The notes under the pieces: generated by a model | The model's input: the letters and a program-made list of their open reading frames with translations, nothing else | Database searches by the model: none | What the model was told of the DNA's origin: nothing | Assembly (NCBI GenBank): GCA_030704615.1 | Contig: CM060734.1 | Coordinates: 43,168,042 to 43,232,041 of the forward strand | DNA: 64,000 nucleotides | Source of the DNA: Takakia lepidozioides | Taxonomy: Eukaryota; Streptophyta; Takakiopsida; Takakiales; Takakiaceae | Direction of reading: 5' to 3' | Shown here: positions 1 through 12,612 of the stretch, piece by piece | Numbering within the stretch: the first letter of the stretch is position 1 | Layout of the letters: each line of letters begins with the position of its first letter | Translations under genes and position numbers: made by a program

Positions 1-203
1 ATCCTGAAAGAACATGAGAAAGCTGGTAATGATTCTTTCCCAGCTGAGCTAACAGAGCGTTGGATTGCGGCAACATCTAAGCAGCTGCGCACTGCATTTG
101 ACTTCCATTTTACAGTGGTCCGACATCTGGCAGGGCCTACGCAGGCCTTAAGTGGGGCAGGGGTTTCATTCCCGGAAGTGAGCAGATTTTTTCCCAACCC
201 TTA
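1..203 (+). other. Partial open frame at window edge
   Basis: The frame starting at base 1 stays open for 67 codons and stops at 201-203. It contains ELTERWIAATSKQLRTAFDF and would be the 3' part of an exon or of a gene lying to the left. I do not recognise the family. The later part of the frame (after the FHFTVV stretch, about base 115) looks less protein-like and may be intronic. No other exon could be joined to it. Confidence 0.25.
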
Positions 204-1088
204 ATGGGAATCTGCTTTCTAGAAAGATACCTGGGTTTGCAGCAAGGTTCTGTTACATACTTGCCAGTGAGATTCTCCCATTTGCTCCCACCTACCTCAG
301 GCATTTTCTAGAGAATCTGACGAGGTGGTCTGTTCACATCCTGAAAGGTAGTTCCTGCTGTCCTCGTGAGTCCGCAGTGGTAGCCAAACTTGGATGGCTA
401 TTTAATCAGTGTATCTCGAGCCCCATTTGTCATATCCCATCCACACTGGCAGTTCTTCCTTGTATATCACATTCTTGCTGGACTTGAACAGTTTTTGGAC
501 ATAATTTCAAGGTTTTGTCGAGTGGCTAGATATTTGGTTGGCACCTGCAGGTTCCAAACTGGATGAAAGAACAAACCAGTATGTACACTTTTCGCAAAAT
601 GTGTTTGGCCATTGAGGTTCTTCCAACTTCCCAACACTTCATTGTAACCAATTATGCACCGATAGGGAGTTTTGTGATGTGTTATCCCTTTGAGGTCTCT
701 TTCATGACCCTCGTTTGATAAAATTGAGAGAATATTCACCTTGAGCCATTCAGCACAACTTCTTTTCTGGTCTTCACTAGCACTGCAGGCTTCCACATTT
801 TGGTGCCATTACTGTTGAGTTTGTGAATGAGGACTGTCTGATGCACTGATCATGAGATTGTTTATCAAAGCGGCTCTATTTTGGAATAGAAGAGGTAAGC
901 TCTCATCTACTGCTCCAATCTGAACCACATTGTCCAAGACTAAAAATCTACAAAACTATGTGTCATCTATAAGTCCCGACTCTTAGAGAACTCTTCACCT
1001 TCGGTCCATCTGTGGTGCTTTCAGCCTTGACGTCGCAGCACCTGCCATGGACCAATTATGCATAAGAGTTACCGAATGCGCTCTGGCT
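204..1088. other. No recognised gene
   Basis: Unassigned sequence between a partial frame and the 3' end of the DNL zinc-finger gene. A 109-codon frame lies on the minus strand at 467-796, but I see no domain in it and no splice sites that tie it to a neighbour. The 3' UTR of the zinc-finger gene probably lies in the right part. Confidence 0.4.
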
Positions 1089-2049
1089 CTAGTCAGATAC
1101 TGATTCAGCAACATCTTCACTAGCAGTTTCCTTCCTGAAGTTGTACTCTTCAATTAGATTCAAGTTGTCCACCAGTTGGTGGTATGCCTCGCACCCTGCA
1201 CACTGTCACCCAACCCTCTCACTTCCATCAGATTGTAGGGAACACACATGCTTGCTTTTCAAACCTTACAAATGGTGATCTTTTCTCACCTATCATCAAG
1301 TTGAATCTGAGCAAATCAAAGCCAATGGGGATCTATTCACCAGGGCCATTACCACATACACTAATGAGGGTAAGGTTTTGCCATAACAAGATGCCACTCA
1401 CTATCTGCATCATAAGCCCCAGTTACCCAGTTGCGTGAAACTATTAGTAAGGAGCTGCCACATCTCTCATTTTATCCAGCTTGCCAGAGCTCCCAATCTC
1501 CACCCAGGTATAAATCTTGTGGGAGAAAAATTTACATCAGTGTTGATGTAGTGCGACCTTGCAAAGGAATGAAATATACCTGAACAAAGACCGTGCCATT
1601 GCGATAGGCTTCTGGGTTAATCAGTCGCTGAGAGCGTGTCTGGCATACATTGCATGTGAACTCCACTTGCTGTGACCTCCGGGGTAGACCCAAGTCAATT
1701 TGGATCCCCTGTCCCCAACTCCCATCATCCATTTCACTGGTGAGCAAGACGTGGTAAGAGAGGCATGGAAATAGTGGTAGATTCCAACTGTCATAGGCAG
1801 TTTGGTCAGGGACTAACTTCATGCCATCAACTTCACCCTACATTTCAACTGATAAGGGAAAATGCCACACATTAAAACCTGGCAAACCTGTGCTGATGAA
1901 GGCTTCTCATCTAAGCTGCTCTCCCCCGAGCTGCTGCTGCTCTCTTCCTCACTCGTTGACGACACAGACAATGATGGTGATGATGATGATGATAATGATG
2001 ACACCGATTGGGAAACATTATTTGCTGCAGAGCCATTTCCCAACATCAC
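1089..2049 (-). CDS. DNL-type (Zim17-like) zinc finger protein, plant type
   Basis: A DNL zinc-finger gene read from high to low coordinates. The last exon, complement(1089..1202), starts with CAGC followed by YHQLVDNLNLIEEYNF and ends in TAG at 1089-1091. The preceding exon runs to 1580 (donor GTATAT) and carries IDLGLPRRS, FTCNVCQTRS and NGTVFVQ. Together they supply the CxxC...CxxC zinc ligands and the family's VDNL signature. Known members are organellar partners of mitochondrial or plastid Hsp70. The 5' end of the middle exon is ambiguous: acceptors fit at 1736 or 1708. A Ser-rich frame at about 1875-2049 (donor near 1876) is a plausible N-terminal exon, as expected of a transit-peptide region, but its phase fits only one of the two acceptors, so the N terminus is provisional. 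No clear break is seen in the zinc-finger exons. Confidence 0.8.
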
Positions 2050-3518
2050 AAGAGGTTACAGGACAGCCAATAATGTAAGGTTGTTGGGTTCACACAAATC
2101 TGAGTTGACATACATATCAACGAATTGCCAGTAAGATAAAGATTAAAACCAAACTTTGAAGCTCTCTCTCTCACACACATCCTAATTTCCTACCTTCTAG
2201 TCTCTATCAAGAGTACTCAACAAAAGTACCATTTTATCACACGTACATTCTTCGGAGCTCCTGCACTTCACGCCTTGAATTGCCTTGCCTTTTGCAGATT
2301 GATGGAAGAAAGCCATGCTTGACCACCTGTTGAGAAACAAACAACAAAACCCCAAATTAGTACACACGCAAATGTCCAGAACCTGCCACTGATGTTAGAA
2401 AGAACCGATAAATTTTGAGTGACTCCCCTTCGGTCCTTTGCTACTCACAAATTGCAACTCAAAAGTCAACAACCTGAAAGCTTATAAATTACACTGAGGC
2501 TCAAGGACACCTAGCAACATCCCATATATTTTTTAGAGTTGTGGCAGTATAACCTCAGTCGTCAAACAACATACTACTGATGACCAATTTCAACCGGCGA
2601 AATGTTGAGCCCATCGGAACAATGCAATAGAGATAATAGCAACCAAAATCTCACCGGCACTGGAGCTGAGTTCCACAAAAAGCTCTTGTAGCAGAGTTCC
2701 TCCAAACACCCACAGACACAATCCCAGAAGGAGGAGACTTGGCAATGGCAACTGAGGGACACGCCATGCTTGATGTCGTTGGAAGAGATGCAACTCTCAT
2801 GGTGAACATAGCTAGTATGCACAAGCGATCAAGTTTGAAAAACGCTCAGAAGAATACCAAAGTAACTGCGCCTAAGTGTGATGTAATGAATCCCAATTCT
2901 GAATGTGTGGAAAACTTTCCGAGAAGGTTTCCTGGAATTCACTAGATAACTGCAGCTTATTTATCACGAAACGCTCCCGTTGCGCCCTTCAGATTTATCC
3001 CTGTTCGAGCGAGTAACCAAAGTTATACCTTGCATATCAGGAATGAATTTCAAGCCACAAAGTTGAATACCAACTATTCTACATGACCAGGACAAAATAA
3101 GACCAGCGACAGCATGCCGGATTGGAAATGGAGAGTCAAGCAAAAAACTCCTGAGCTCGAGGATATTATAACTGCGAGGATAAAGTCAAGTAAGTGGGTA
3201 TGTAGGGATTCCCACTGCTGGATTCGTACATCTGGAAATGGAGGGAGAGACACCCTAGGGATGATTGACGGATATGAGACGCAACTCCCAAACAAAAAGA
3301 TCAGTTTCTTCTGCGTGCTTTGCCACCTTATTACTGACAAGGAAAGTTAGGGTTGGACCGGGCCAAAAATTGCTTCCTGAAGCAGGATAGATATGTAGAG
3401 CTCTCCAGGATGAGTTGAGTGATGCAACCTTAGTTCTACATGCTTGAGCTATTCTGTGATGCATCTTGTGGGGTTGCAGTGTTATTTGAGCTGACTTTCA
3501 AGTAGGGGCTGCCACAGC
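2050..3518. other. Intergenic; no firm gene
   Basis: I found no recognisable domain here. A minus-strand frame at 2590-2793 contains a hydrophobic run (LPSLLLLGLCLWVFGG) and a second one, so it could be a membrane exon, but it has no confirmed start or splice partner. The upstream part of the DNL zinc-finger gene (left) and the promoter of the Era gene (right) must lie here. Confidence 0.35.
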
Positions 3519-6500
3519 ATGGAAGCTCATGGAATTTCTTCGATCAGCAGCTGCCTGGCCAGTGTGTCAAGGCAGGCTTTTTGCGAGTGCCAAGCCACAG
3601 CTTCGAGAACTGGCAGCTATGCGCATCCGAGAAAATTAATGCCTAATCACCGTGGGAGCACAGTTGGTCTGCCATGCGTGCATGAGATTATTTCCCCTCT
3701 CGCTCAAAAGAGATTTTTTGAATTTAGTGTAGTACCTGAGCCATTTACATGTGGGAATACTTCAGGTAGACAACAGCAAACAGGGGGCCTTGTGAGGGCC
3801 AGCAGCCGTCAGCCCAAGCCCCCTCTGTTTGTGCTGCATGACAATCCCAACAGAAAACGACTGGACAACGCAGATAGCAGCAATGTCCCTCCGTCCTCTC
3901 AGCCGGACTTCGATATGAACGACTTGCAGGTGGACCCTGACCACCGAAGCGGTTCGCTCCCATGCTCTTTTCTTCCAATGCTGCAATTGAAAATTTTGGC
4001 CCAGCAGAAACAACGGATTTTGATAGGGGAGGGATAGTGATATATAAGAAAGAAATGCGCATGTCTTTCTAGAATGTATTATATCAGTTTGTGTCACCAT
4101 AAAGAAAACCAGCAAAGAACGATGTGGCTCACACACCTCACCCACTAAGTCGAGCTATCTGACTCAATGAATGCGAAGGGAGGGGGGAAATTTTAGTTCT
4201 CACAGCAGGTCGTTGGGTAATTGGTTGGTGGCGGAATGTGTTGATTGACACGATGGAAGGTTGGTAATACGCTAATTGGAGGTGGACAATGCAGGTTATA
4301 TAGCTCTGGTGGGGAAGCCCAATGTCGGCAAGAGCACGCTGCTGAATCAGATGTTAGGTCAGAAACTGTCTATTGTGACCGACAAGCCTCAGACCACACG
4401 GCACCGGATTCTGGGAATTTGCTCGAGTTCGGACTATCAGGTGCCCAGATAGACAGTTCTTAACACCAAAGATATAAGAGGGGATAACATCTAGCGATTG
4501 GCTAGAGTTGTTTGCACTATTCAAGTGGGTTTAGCTGATGCTGCAGCTGGAAGGCTGTGGATGTCTGGTATTGGGGAACTACTCAATGTGGTAGAATAGT
4601 ATGACTACAACAGATGGTGGAGCATGGGAAGCGTTCTCCCATATGATGATCATCAGTTAGAAATTGGTTAATCTTAGAGGCGTATATCAAAGAAGCGCAT
4701 TGCATCTGCAGATCACACACTTTATACAGTACTTTTGAAGGATGAAAGCTGAGATAAAAATTGGAGGTGGAAGTGACTAGAGTGGATGGTCCTAACAGAT
4801 GATATTGTACGATACGCCTGGAGTAATCCGAAAGAAAATCCGGAAGCTGGATGAGATGATGATGCAAAATGTGCGCACTGCCACTCTCAATGCTGACTGT
4901 GTGCTGGTGGTAGTGGACGCCTGCGATGCCCGTGAACAGGTTTTGTTTTCATAATCTCTGATTTAACACTTATCCGATACTTCTTGGTAAAATACCTGTA
5001 TCTAGTACCTGATGAGAATTTCACAGTTCCTCTATTAGAGGTGCTTTGCAGATTGTTGCTAGGTATGAAGTTTGTGCAGTGAGGTTAACCAGATGGTCCA
5101 GGTGTCAGAGATGTTAGAGGAAGCTGTCACAGACCGACGACCCAGTCTGTTGGTGCTGAATAAGAAGGATCTGCTGAGACCTGATGAAATTGCAGAGAAG
5201 AAGGAGGTACTTATGCAGGAGTCCTTTGCACCTTCGCCAATTTTTGGAGCATTAGTTGAACCCAAGAGGGTCCCACAATATACTATTGAAGAAATATTCT
5301 TTATTATTTGCTATCCTTAAAATTGTGAGACAGGCTTTAGGGGAGAGCCCTAGCTGTGCATGGAGTCTGTTTGTAGGAGGAGGTTTGAGCATGTTACTTC
5401 TCTGGGATCCCTAGGATGTTTACCTGACATGGAGAGTATTTGGGGTGCTTTGTAGTGGTACGAGAAATTCGGCGGTGTAGATGAAGTGATTGCTGTGAGT
5501 GCGAAGCTAGGTCATGGGGTGGAAGAGGTGAAAAACTGGCTTGTAGGTCGACTTCCGTATGGGCCTGCCTACTATCCCAAGGTACCCAGGTGCATGAGTG
5601 GCACTTTGTTGCTCCTTTCAGTAACACTTTACTGTCAGTGACATGCATATGTTCCATGCTTATGTTGTAAAAGATTTTCCCTTGAATACTTGATCAACTA
5701 TTAATGTAGCATTGATGGCTTGCAGCCTCAATTCAGATTCATTTGGGCAGATTGTGGCCTGAAACAGCATATACTGAGAGTGAGATAAACCAATTTGTAA
5801 ATGCATGCCCAATGGCAACAAGTATGGACTGTTGTCCCAATTTCAGGGTTCTACGCTGCTTGTCTTCACAAAGGATGGGAAATGTTTTCAAAATGGTAGA
5901 CATGTCAAACAATTGCATCAGATCGGTGTCCTGAATTTTTAAAGAGCTACCTGTTGTCTAAAGGAAGAGAGCACATCTCTTCATTCCAGTGGGAGGTTTC
6001 ATTGTTGCAGGATATTGTTAGCGAGCACCCAGAACGGTTCTTTGTTGCTGAGATTGTGAGGGAGAAGATATTTCTACAGTACCGGCAAGAAATACCTTAT
6101 GTGTGCCAAGTATGTTCATCTCAAAGTGAAGATCTTGTGTTCATGCTGATTAGTACTTTCGCATTTCCAGCTTTCAAAATGGGGTTCTCCCAGCAGCCAG
6201 ATTAGTTATCTTTGTACTGCCATGGCATGCTAGCCTGAGTGTGGTTTGCCGGTCTGTGATTCTGGTTGCTTACCTCAGCAAGGGTGACAGGTGAACGTAG
6301 TAAATTATATGGAGAGGAGAGCAGCCAAGGACTTCATTGAGCTGGAGATTTTGGTTGAAAAGGATTCACAAAAGGGTGTTCTGATTGGGAAGGTGTGCTC
6401 CTCGTCACTTCCTTACAATCCCACAGAGATGGTCTATATGGTAGCAGTATGCCAGATGTTCTTTCATTGTTGAACATCCTCTTAAGGAACGTCTGGCCGT

Positions 6501-7232
6501 CATCTTATGGAAGCTTAATTCTATTTCAAAAATGAGCAACCCATACTTTGTTTATTTTTGAAGTATGAGTAATGTTACATTAGACTTTTAGGGACCTGGC
6601 TGGGACTACAGCACGCTTGAACACTTGCAAAGTAGTGCATGAACTTAAGCTCATAAAGATTGTGCATACATTATGTTTAGGGACCTGGCCAGGACTGCAC
6701 GCTTGAACACTTGCAAAGTAGTACTTCAGCTCATAAAATGAAAGGAAAAGAAAGAGAACCCACTAATTCGCTGGGAACTTGCACACAGGAGGGGCATGCT
6801 CTGAAGTTGCTTGCAACTGCATCAAGACTGGATATTGAGGATTTTGTGGGGAGAGAAGTCTATGTAGAGGTATTTTGCTGTCACCTGTCTCCGATTGTTT
6901 GACATTTTTGCTTTCAACAACCATTTGGCTTAACAAGAGTCCCGAATGAATTGCTCCTTTACATAGGAGACATTGGTGTGCAATGAAGTTAGGTAGACGG
7001 GGCAAGCTGTGCTCATGGATGTCTTTGTGCCTTATCAAGGATTCAACTTTGAATAAGCTTCTTGGGTAGTAGTATTGTCTTGGCCTGTCATTGCACTTCG
7101 TCTACACTCATGGCCAAGTAAAGATTGGCACGCTTGTAACAGCTGAAAGTGAAGGTAAGGGAGAACTGGCGCGAAAACGAGGAACTTCTGGACAACTATG
7201 GTTACAGTGGCAAGATGCCATATGGAACGTGA
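3519..7232 (+). CDS. era: Era-like GTPase, chloroplast/organellar, nine exons
   Basis: Complete gene for an Era GTPase, which binds 16S rRNA and helps small ribosomal subunit maturation, here probably in an organelle. Exons: 3519-3951, 4295-4440, 4799-4939, 5084-5206, 5456-5581, 6011-6109, 6291-6392, 6789-6869, 7143-7232. All junctions are GT-AG and all phases agree, giving 446 residues. Residues 1 to about 140 form a Ser- and Arg-containing leader without the G domain, as in plant plastid Era. G1 is GKPNVGKS (151-158), the TTR switch 178-180, G3 DTPG (198-201), G4 NKKD (266-269) and G5 SAK (296-298). A C-terminal KH domain follows with GKEG at 389-392, split by an intron. The start is the first ATG of the long first-exon frame; an upstream start is possible. 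No lesion is seen. Targeting is inferred from the leader only. Confidence 0.95.
6591..6722. repeat. Local duplication inside Era intron 7
   Basis: A ~44-bp block beginning GGGACCTGGC and ending CACTTGCAAAGTAGT occurs at 6591-6635 and again at 6680-6722 with few differences. It lies wholly within the intron between exons 7 and 8 and leaves the splice sites intact. It looks like a small tandem duplication. Confidence 0.7.
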
Positions 7233-8052
7233 AGCTGGCCAACTTTTAGGGTACTCAGATTACATTCAAGGAGAAGAGTCTCTGCTGACCCAGCTGTTTG
7301 CAAAGTTAACTCTCGCTTTGTAAATGCCGGTTTATTGCAATTGCATGGTCATGTGGATTCTTGACATGTACAGGAAAAATTTGCAATCTCATCTAGTTGA
7401 GTCGGAAGCCACTCTAGTGGTCATTTGTTGAGCTTGGAGTGCATGTGATTATCTCATACCGTATCTTCAAGAGGGATTAACCAGATTGAGACCAGATTAT
7501 TTCCCAGGATAATGTATAGCAGCACCTGTTAGGATGGGGGTTGTATCTACAGGAAACCGGTTGCACAATCCTTCAATTATCCCATATTGCTTTTGCACCC
7601 ACTTGGGTATAAAGGAGGGGCCAGGTTGCTGGTGGTGCTTTTATAACAAACTTTTGAGGCAGGCATAGAGCTATCTAGAGATGTGTCGTGACATCTACCA
7701 TCTATCACAAGTCAGTCCAACTACACAATAATAGTGGGTGTTATAAGTCAGTGTACCTCAGCTCTACTCTGCAATGACAGGCCATTGACCAGTTTCAAGG
7801 AATATAACAAGGACCTTGCTCTACACCTGCAGTAAGGCATCTTGAAAGCTTTTGCACAATACACAGCATAAGCTCTACCTCCTTCCTAGATGTGCAGTTA
7901 CCTTCCACTGACAGGCCTGGAAAGGGTGCTAAAAGAATCTTGTCAGTGAATGTTAATGCTGGCAAAGCTGTCAGAGCTAGGTAGGCTCCCAGTATTGCAA
8001 ATGCCTCTAAAATCTGGACGCAGAATGCATTACCAGAACAGGAGCATTCCCA
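7233..8052. other. Convergent intergenic region
   Basis: Lies between the 3' ends of the Era gene (plus strand) and the sterol isomerase gene (minus strand). It should hold both 3' UTRs. No further coding signal, RNA gene or transposon end was recognised. Confidence 0.5.
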
Positions 8053-9798
8053 TCAATGTTTCTTCTCCTTGCTTGCAAATGCTTCACTAATTTTGGCCCA
8101 GGAACGGAGCAGGATAAGTGCAGGAATCACAACCCAAAGGCCATTCAAGAAGACGAAGTAGAACCAGAAGTAGAAAGCACCAGGTACTCTAACCTCCTTG
8201 CCTTCTAAGGGAATTGTTGAGAAGTACACAATATCTCCATAAAGCTGCCCCAACGACACTGCCAGCTGCAGTGTGTGCTCGTATGTTGTATGTGCTGAAA
8301 TTGCGTAGCTGCACCCACCATCAGCACTGCCACAAGTCAACCTCTTTCTCCCTACCAAGGCCTGTTTCCTCTCTTTCTTTCTTAAGCTCTATGAGCTTTC
8401 CGCGGACATTATAAAGCACCGTTTCATTTCATTTCATTTCATTTCTGTCAGTCTAGGAGGTCAGAATTCACATCAAGTTCAACAACGGTAGTGTTTCCCC
8501 CCTCACCCATACCTTAACCATTCCCCAAGTTACAGTCCACATTCATCCTCTATCAAACCAGAGTGCTGGGGAAGGCTAGAACAAGTTACAGGGTGTAAGA
8601 CTCTACTCCTTCCTCCAAGCATACTTGAGCTGTACTCTTTGTCGTCTGCATCTATCAGTGCCTAGACGTACCTCTTTTAATGAGACATTCCACTGTTCTC
8701 TCACTCCATTTTCTAAAGGCGTGACGTGTGTTGATCTGACAACATGAAAGTATCTAGAGTGCATGTATCTGTGGATCAGGAGAATTGAGTGTTTGCTTAC
8801 ATAGCAACAATACAGCCCGGGCCTGCCAGAACTGCAGTGATCCCTTCTACAATCACAACAGTTGGGTCCCGAGCTACATAGCGAGAGTCGGCCAAGCTGT
8901 ACTCCTTCCCTGCAAACCGCACCCAACTAAATATCAACCAAAAATGATAAAGTTGGCGGTGACGAAATCAATGTATGGTCAAGGTAGCTCGAATGTTTGA
9001 GCCAGAAACCATTATCTCCACGATAATTTTTTGGTTGAGAGAGAGAGAGAGAGAGAGAGGGCCGTACAGCATTCCGCCAAGATATTAGGTGTATCGAACT
9101 TGAAGAAGTCGGGAGTGAACACAAAGTAGCCCTCAAGCACTATGTGAGTGACTCCCGAGAACACAAACCAGCACATTAAGAGTCTGTCCAATGGCGTCAC
9201 CTTCTTGTTTCTCGCTGCGGTCACACATCCAAACAGTGTAAAACAATCACGTCCAATTGCTCCTCACACCCTTTGCCCCGCCGATGCTATATTGTAAACA
9301 TGTTTAATCGTATCACTGCCAAAGACTTACTAAATGCAGCCTCATTCTCCCAAGCACACACACACAATTCCCTGATCGGTCTGCCCTGACGAGTTTCCAA
9401 TCATTTATGCGGCCGTAAGAGCAAAGTCTGCTCTTAGCAGCAAATCAAACAAACTCTAGTGCTAGGCAAGCTGACATATACTCTGGCATTCAAATGTCTG
9501 GCTCCTAACTAGAACGATGACTGGAATGTCGCAGCGAACCCACCTAGGCAATTGCTGAAGGGAGGGTCTAGCACCGGCTGTACCAAATGATACCGTGCAT
9601 GTATTTAATTGGGGGAAAAAAAAAGACGAGGTGTGGAGGTCGGGAGGGACCTGAGAAGAGCCAGACTGCAAGAGTGACAAAGACAGAAGCAGCCCCGTAG
9701 GTAGACAGCACGTAGACATCTGACAGAAGCCGCGGTGTAAACCCTTCAAGCACCAAGTCCCTAGGATAGTAGGGATGGGGCGCTCCAGTGCTCGCCAT
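8053..9798 (-). CDS. HYD1: Sterol delta8-delta7 isomerase (EBP/HYDRA1, EXPERA domain)
   Basis: Complete four-exon gene for the membrane enzyme that moves the sterol B-ring double bond from delta8 to delta7 in the endoplasmic reticulum. Exons: complement(9651..9798), complement(9068..9214), complement(8801..8909), complement(8053..8308). GT-AG junctions and phases agree, giving 219 residues, the usual length for the family. The motif THIVLEGYF provides His73 and Glu77, VEGITA provides Glu120 and Thr123, and NGLWVV provides Asn190 and Trp193. These match the residues known to matter in human EBP by position and context. Several hydrophobic segments fit the EXPERA fold. The ATG at 9796-9798 is preceded by a CT-rich leader. 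Intron 2 and its neighbours are short and one holds a GA run next to the exon. No disruption is seen. Confidence 0.95.
9036..9059. repeat. (GA)n microsatellite
   Basis: About 12 GA units immediately downstream (minus sense) of the donor of the second sterol isomerase exon, inside intron 2. It is read as CT repeats on the coding strand. Confidence 0.9.
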
Positions 9799-11724
9799 TG
9801 CTTGTCCCCTCTCTCTCACACACACACTCCGTCCTGATCTCTTCTCTCCTCTCCTCTCGTCTCCTATGAGAACAAATAGATTCCAAGGTGGCAACTGCCA
9901 GATAATTTATACCGTGGATTGAAAGCATAACACAACAACAAACGGCTTGTTGAGGCCACCTTACTATTATCGTATGTATTCCAAGTTACATATGTAGCTT
10001 CGCCTGAGGATAGAGCAGGGGAACAGTCTGCGGGGGAGAGGACCTGATTAAGCAAAATCCCCCACTAGAACATGACAACGTTATTATTACTAGGATCACA
10101 GATCAGGCTGTAATTCTTTCTCCTTATCGCATCTAAGACTCGGGTCGATTGATTGGGTGAAATTCCTCTGAGCATCTTTGCATTTGCAGAGCCAGACTTT
10201 TATTGAGCCTGGACCCAACCATTTCAGATCCAGAATGCATACGACGGAGTAGAAAGAAGAGAGGGGCTGAAAGGATTGCCTCCCCATGCAATCTAGCGTC
10301 GATTTCTCCCTCTTGCTCAAACTGGGCGAGGACAGTCATCTTGGTTGAATTGATTCCGGGTGCAAGGAATGACGCCAGATTACCTACCAAGATCTTCTAC
10401 GAGACCATTGCAGCTCCAGAGGAATCGAGGATTTGGACTGTTGCGAAGCGGGAATCAATTCAGGTGTTTTGGACTCACCTGCGCCCAATTCATGACCCTA
10501 TTATTAAAAAATGAGGCGTTAGAAAAGTGGCTATATTACAGGTGTCATATTTTTAACATGTCCACGTATGACAAATCTGGCTCCTGATACTTGACATTGG
10601 CACTTTCTGGCGATTTTTTAAACTTTTCACTCCCGTAATTCCTTAGTAAAAGTAGCTGACCCATTTCCCAGGTCAAAATCTGGCGGTTTTTCGCCAGATT
10701 AAAAAACACTGGCGACTGCTCACAATTCAGGCCCTTGAGGAGGGCGGGAATCTTCATCATCACAGGTGGCTTACCAGGAATAGTAAAAAGAAAAAAAGAA
10801 AAACAACTTCATTAAACAAAGAGAAATTAAATTAAATTAAACTGAGAGAAAGAAACAATGTTTGTGTGCCACAAAGATATCCATCCAGCAACAAGCCACA
10901 TATCAAATGAGGACATGCGTCAGCTATCATACTCGGCCCGTTTGGTGTCTCTCTTGTGGGCTGCCCCCCTCCCAAAAGCAATAAAAGACCATTCTAAGAT
11001 CTATTACATGATTAATTTGCAAGTTCTTTGGCAGGATATGAGAATGAAACACTATTTTAACTAATTCTGGACTTTTGTTTGGTCCAGAAATAATATGAGA
11101 AATATGAATAAACAAAATTTATTATTGAAAAAATAATATATATGATTATTTTGGTTATTTTATATACAATATAATCCTCCAAACATTTTTTGGAGACAAT
11201 ATAAGTATGTATTGTGGTTTTAGAAGAACATCCACTGCCAAGTTGACGTTCACGAAAAAATTGGGATGATGCAATAAATTACATCATGATGTGAGGTTAG
11301 ATATGTAAAACTTTTTGCAGAATATGGTTGCCATATCAGATGACATACAAAACCAAACATAGAACAATCATGGCATGTGATGAAGATGATGATATGAAAG
11401 AATGTGTCCGCATACATTGATGATAAACATTCATATTTTATTAGAGATTGCAACTTTGGCGTTGCAGTCAGACCTAATGTAACATCAACTGTACATCCGT
11501 TGGACTTAATGTTATCCAGCGGCTCGAAGCCATACAACGGCTTACACTAACCCATTAATATTACAAAGCCTCCTCCCAAACAGCTCGCAGTCAAGGCATG
11601 TGTTGGAAGACGCCTCCGGTTACCACAACCACTTGCAACGGTCTCCGCACCAGATGAAACAGAAATACTTTCGGAGAACTCGAACCTAGTAGTAACATTA
11701 TCATCCAAAATGTTACTTGGAACT
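9799..11724. other. No recognised gene
   Basis: The right part of the sterol isomerase promoter lies at 9799-9900 and is rich in CT/GA. Overlapping frames on both strands at 10096-10514 have no domain I know. From about 10760 to 11560 the sequence becomes AT-rich, with no coding signal or transposon end seen. Confidence 0.4.
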
Positions 11725-12125
11725 CTACTTGTTGAATCTCTTGATGCCCTTGAAGCCTGTCGGGAAGCCCGCCAGCCAATCACGAAGCTCTTCTTCTTCT
11801 TTTCGAATTCGCTCCTTGAATGTGACTGGGCAAAACAATTTTTCATATGACAAATGTCAGCTGAAATGTGGAACATTTGTAGAAAAAATGATAAAGTGCA
11901 AGTGCAAGTGGAAGACACTTTCAAGATCAAATTCTCTATAAACAATAAACAGTGGGATAAGTACATACCAAGGTAATCGGGTTCCTTTTGTTGTGGGATC
12001 CAAATACGAGGATCAACATATCTTCCATACCAAGCCCAATAGGCATGGTCACGACCAATAGACTTACGAGAACACTTGGCAGGGTTCTCGCTGATGTAAT
12101 CTACGACTGTTGAAGCTGCAGTCAT
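11725..12125 (-). CDS. Small two-exon protein of unknown function, 85 residues
   Basis: Exon 1 is complement(11969..12125), from ATG to donor CTTG|GTATGT. Exon 2 is complement(11725..11825), from acceptor TTTTGCCCAG to TAG. The phases fit and give an 85-residue hydrophilic protein. Exon 1 includes ENPAKCSRKSIGRDHAYWAW and YVDPRIWIPQQKEPDYL; exon 2 includes KERIRKEEEELRDWL. The high content of Trp, Tyr and charged residues, together with clean splice sites, suggests a real conserved gene rather than chance. I do not recognise the family; a small organellar complex subunit is one guess. A truncated Gypsy element ends within about 30 bp of the start codon, and the bases just upstream read GGCCATATATATTG. 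Confidence 0.55.
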
Positions 12126-12139
12126 TTTCAATATATATG

Positions 12140-12612
12140 GCCACACAGCTTTTGTGCAAAAGCACATTGAAAGCCTGGACATATCCCCGAATGTCGTATG
12201 TTTGCTTCAAATTCCTCATCTTGTCCCGGGCAAGCCAGGACGCGTTGAGGGGCACAAACTGTCTCTTCATCAATTCCTTGAACCCACTCCAGTTCAAGGT
12301 TTCCGGGCTTGGACCTCGGTCGTGAAGGCGTTTCTGCCACCATTGTTGAGCATAGCCCCTCAAATAGGTGGGAGCCACTTCCACCCGATCCTTGTCATTC
12401 AACTTGGCCGCCCGGAAGTACTGCTCTAGCTCCAAGAGCCAGGTGTTGAGTGCCTTCCGATTTCGGACGCCCTCGAAGATGCTGGGTTCCTTAGGCTTCA
12501 CCTTAAACTTTGCCTTAGTGGAAGTAGCATTAGCCGCCTTCAACACGTCTTTCAACGTCCTGCCAAACTGCGCCAACAACCCTTCCCAAAAAGCTGCCGG
12601 CATGGGAGACAT
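12140..12612 (-). pseudogene. gag: gag fragment (retrotrans_gag domain)
   Basis: From ATG at 12612 the frame encodes a retrotransposon gag domain: FEGVRNRKALNTWLLELEQY, RVEVAPTYLRGYAQQWW and GFKELMKRQFVP are the usual blocks. The gag similarity ends around AFNVLLHKS, at about 12140, where unrelated host sequence begins. In the same frame a TAG lies directly before the ATG, and Glu/Ser-rich coding continues upstream of it (to about 12860), so the original gag probably started further up and is interrupted. Confidence 0.8.

Noticed and set aside
1862-2134. Plus-strand Asp-rich frame (DNDGDDDDDNDD)
   Set aside because: It is the antisense of the Ser-rich frame of the DNL zinc-finger gene, produced by a TCA/TGA triplet run.
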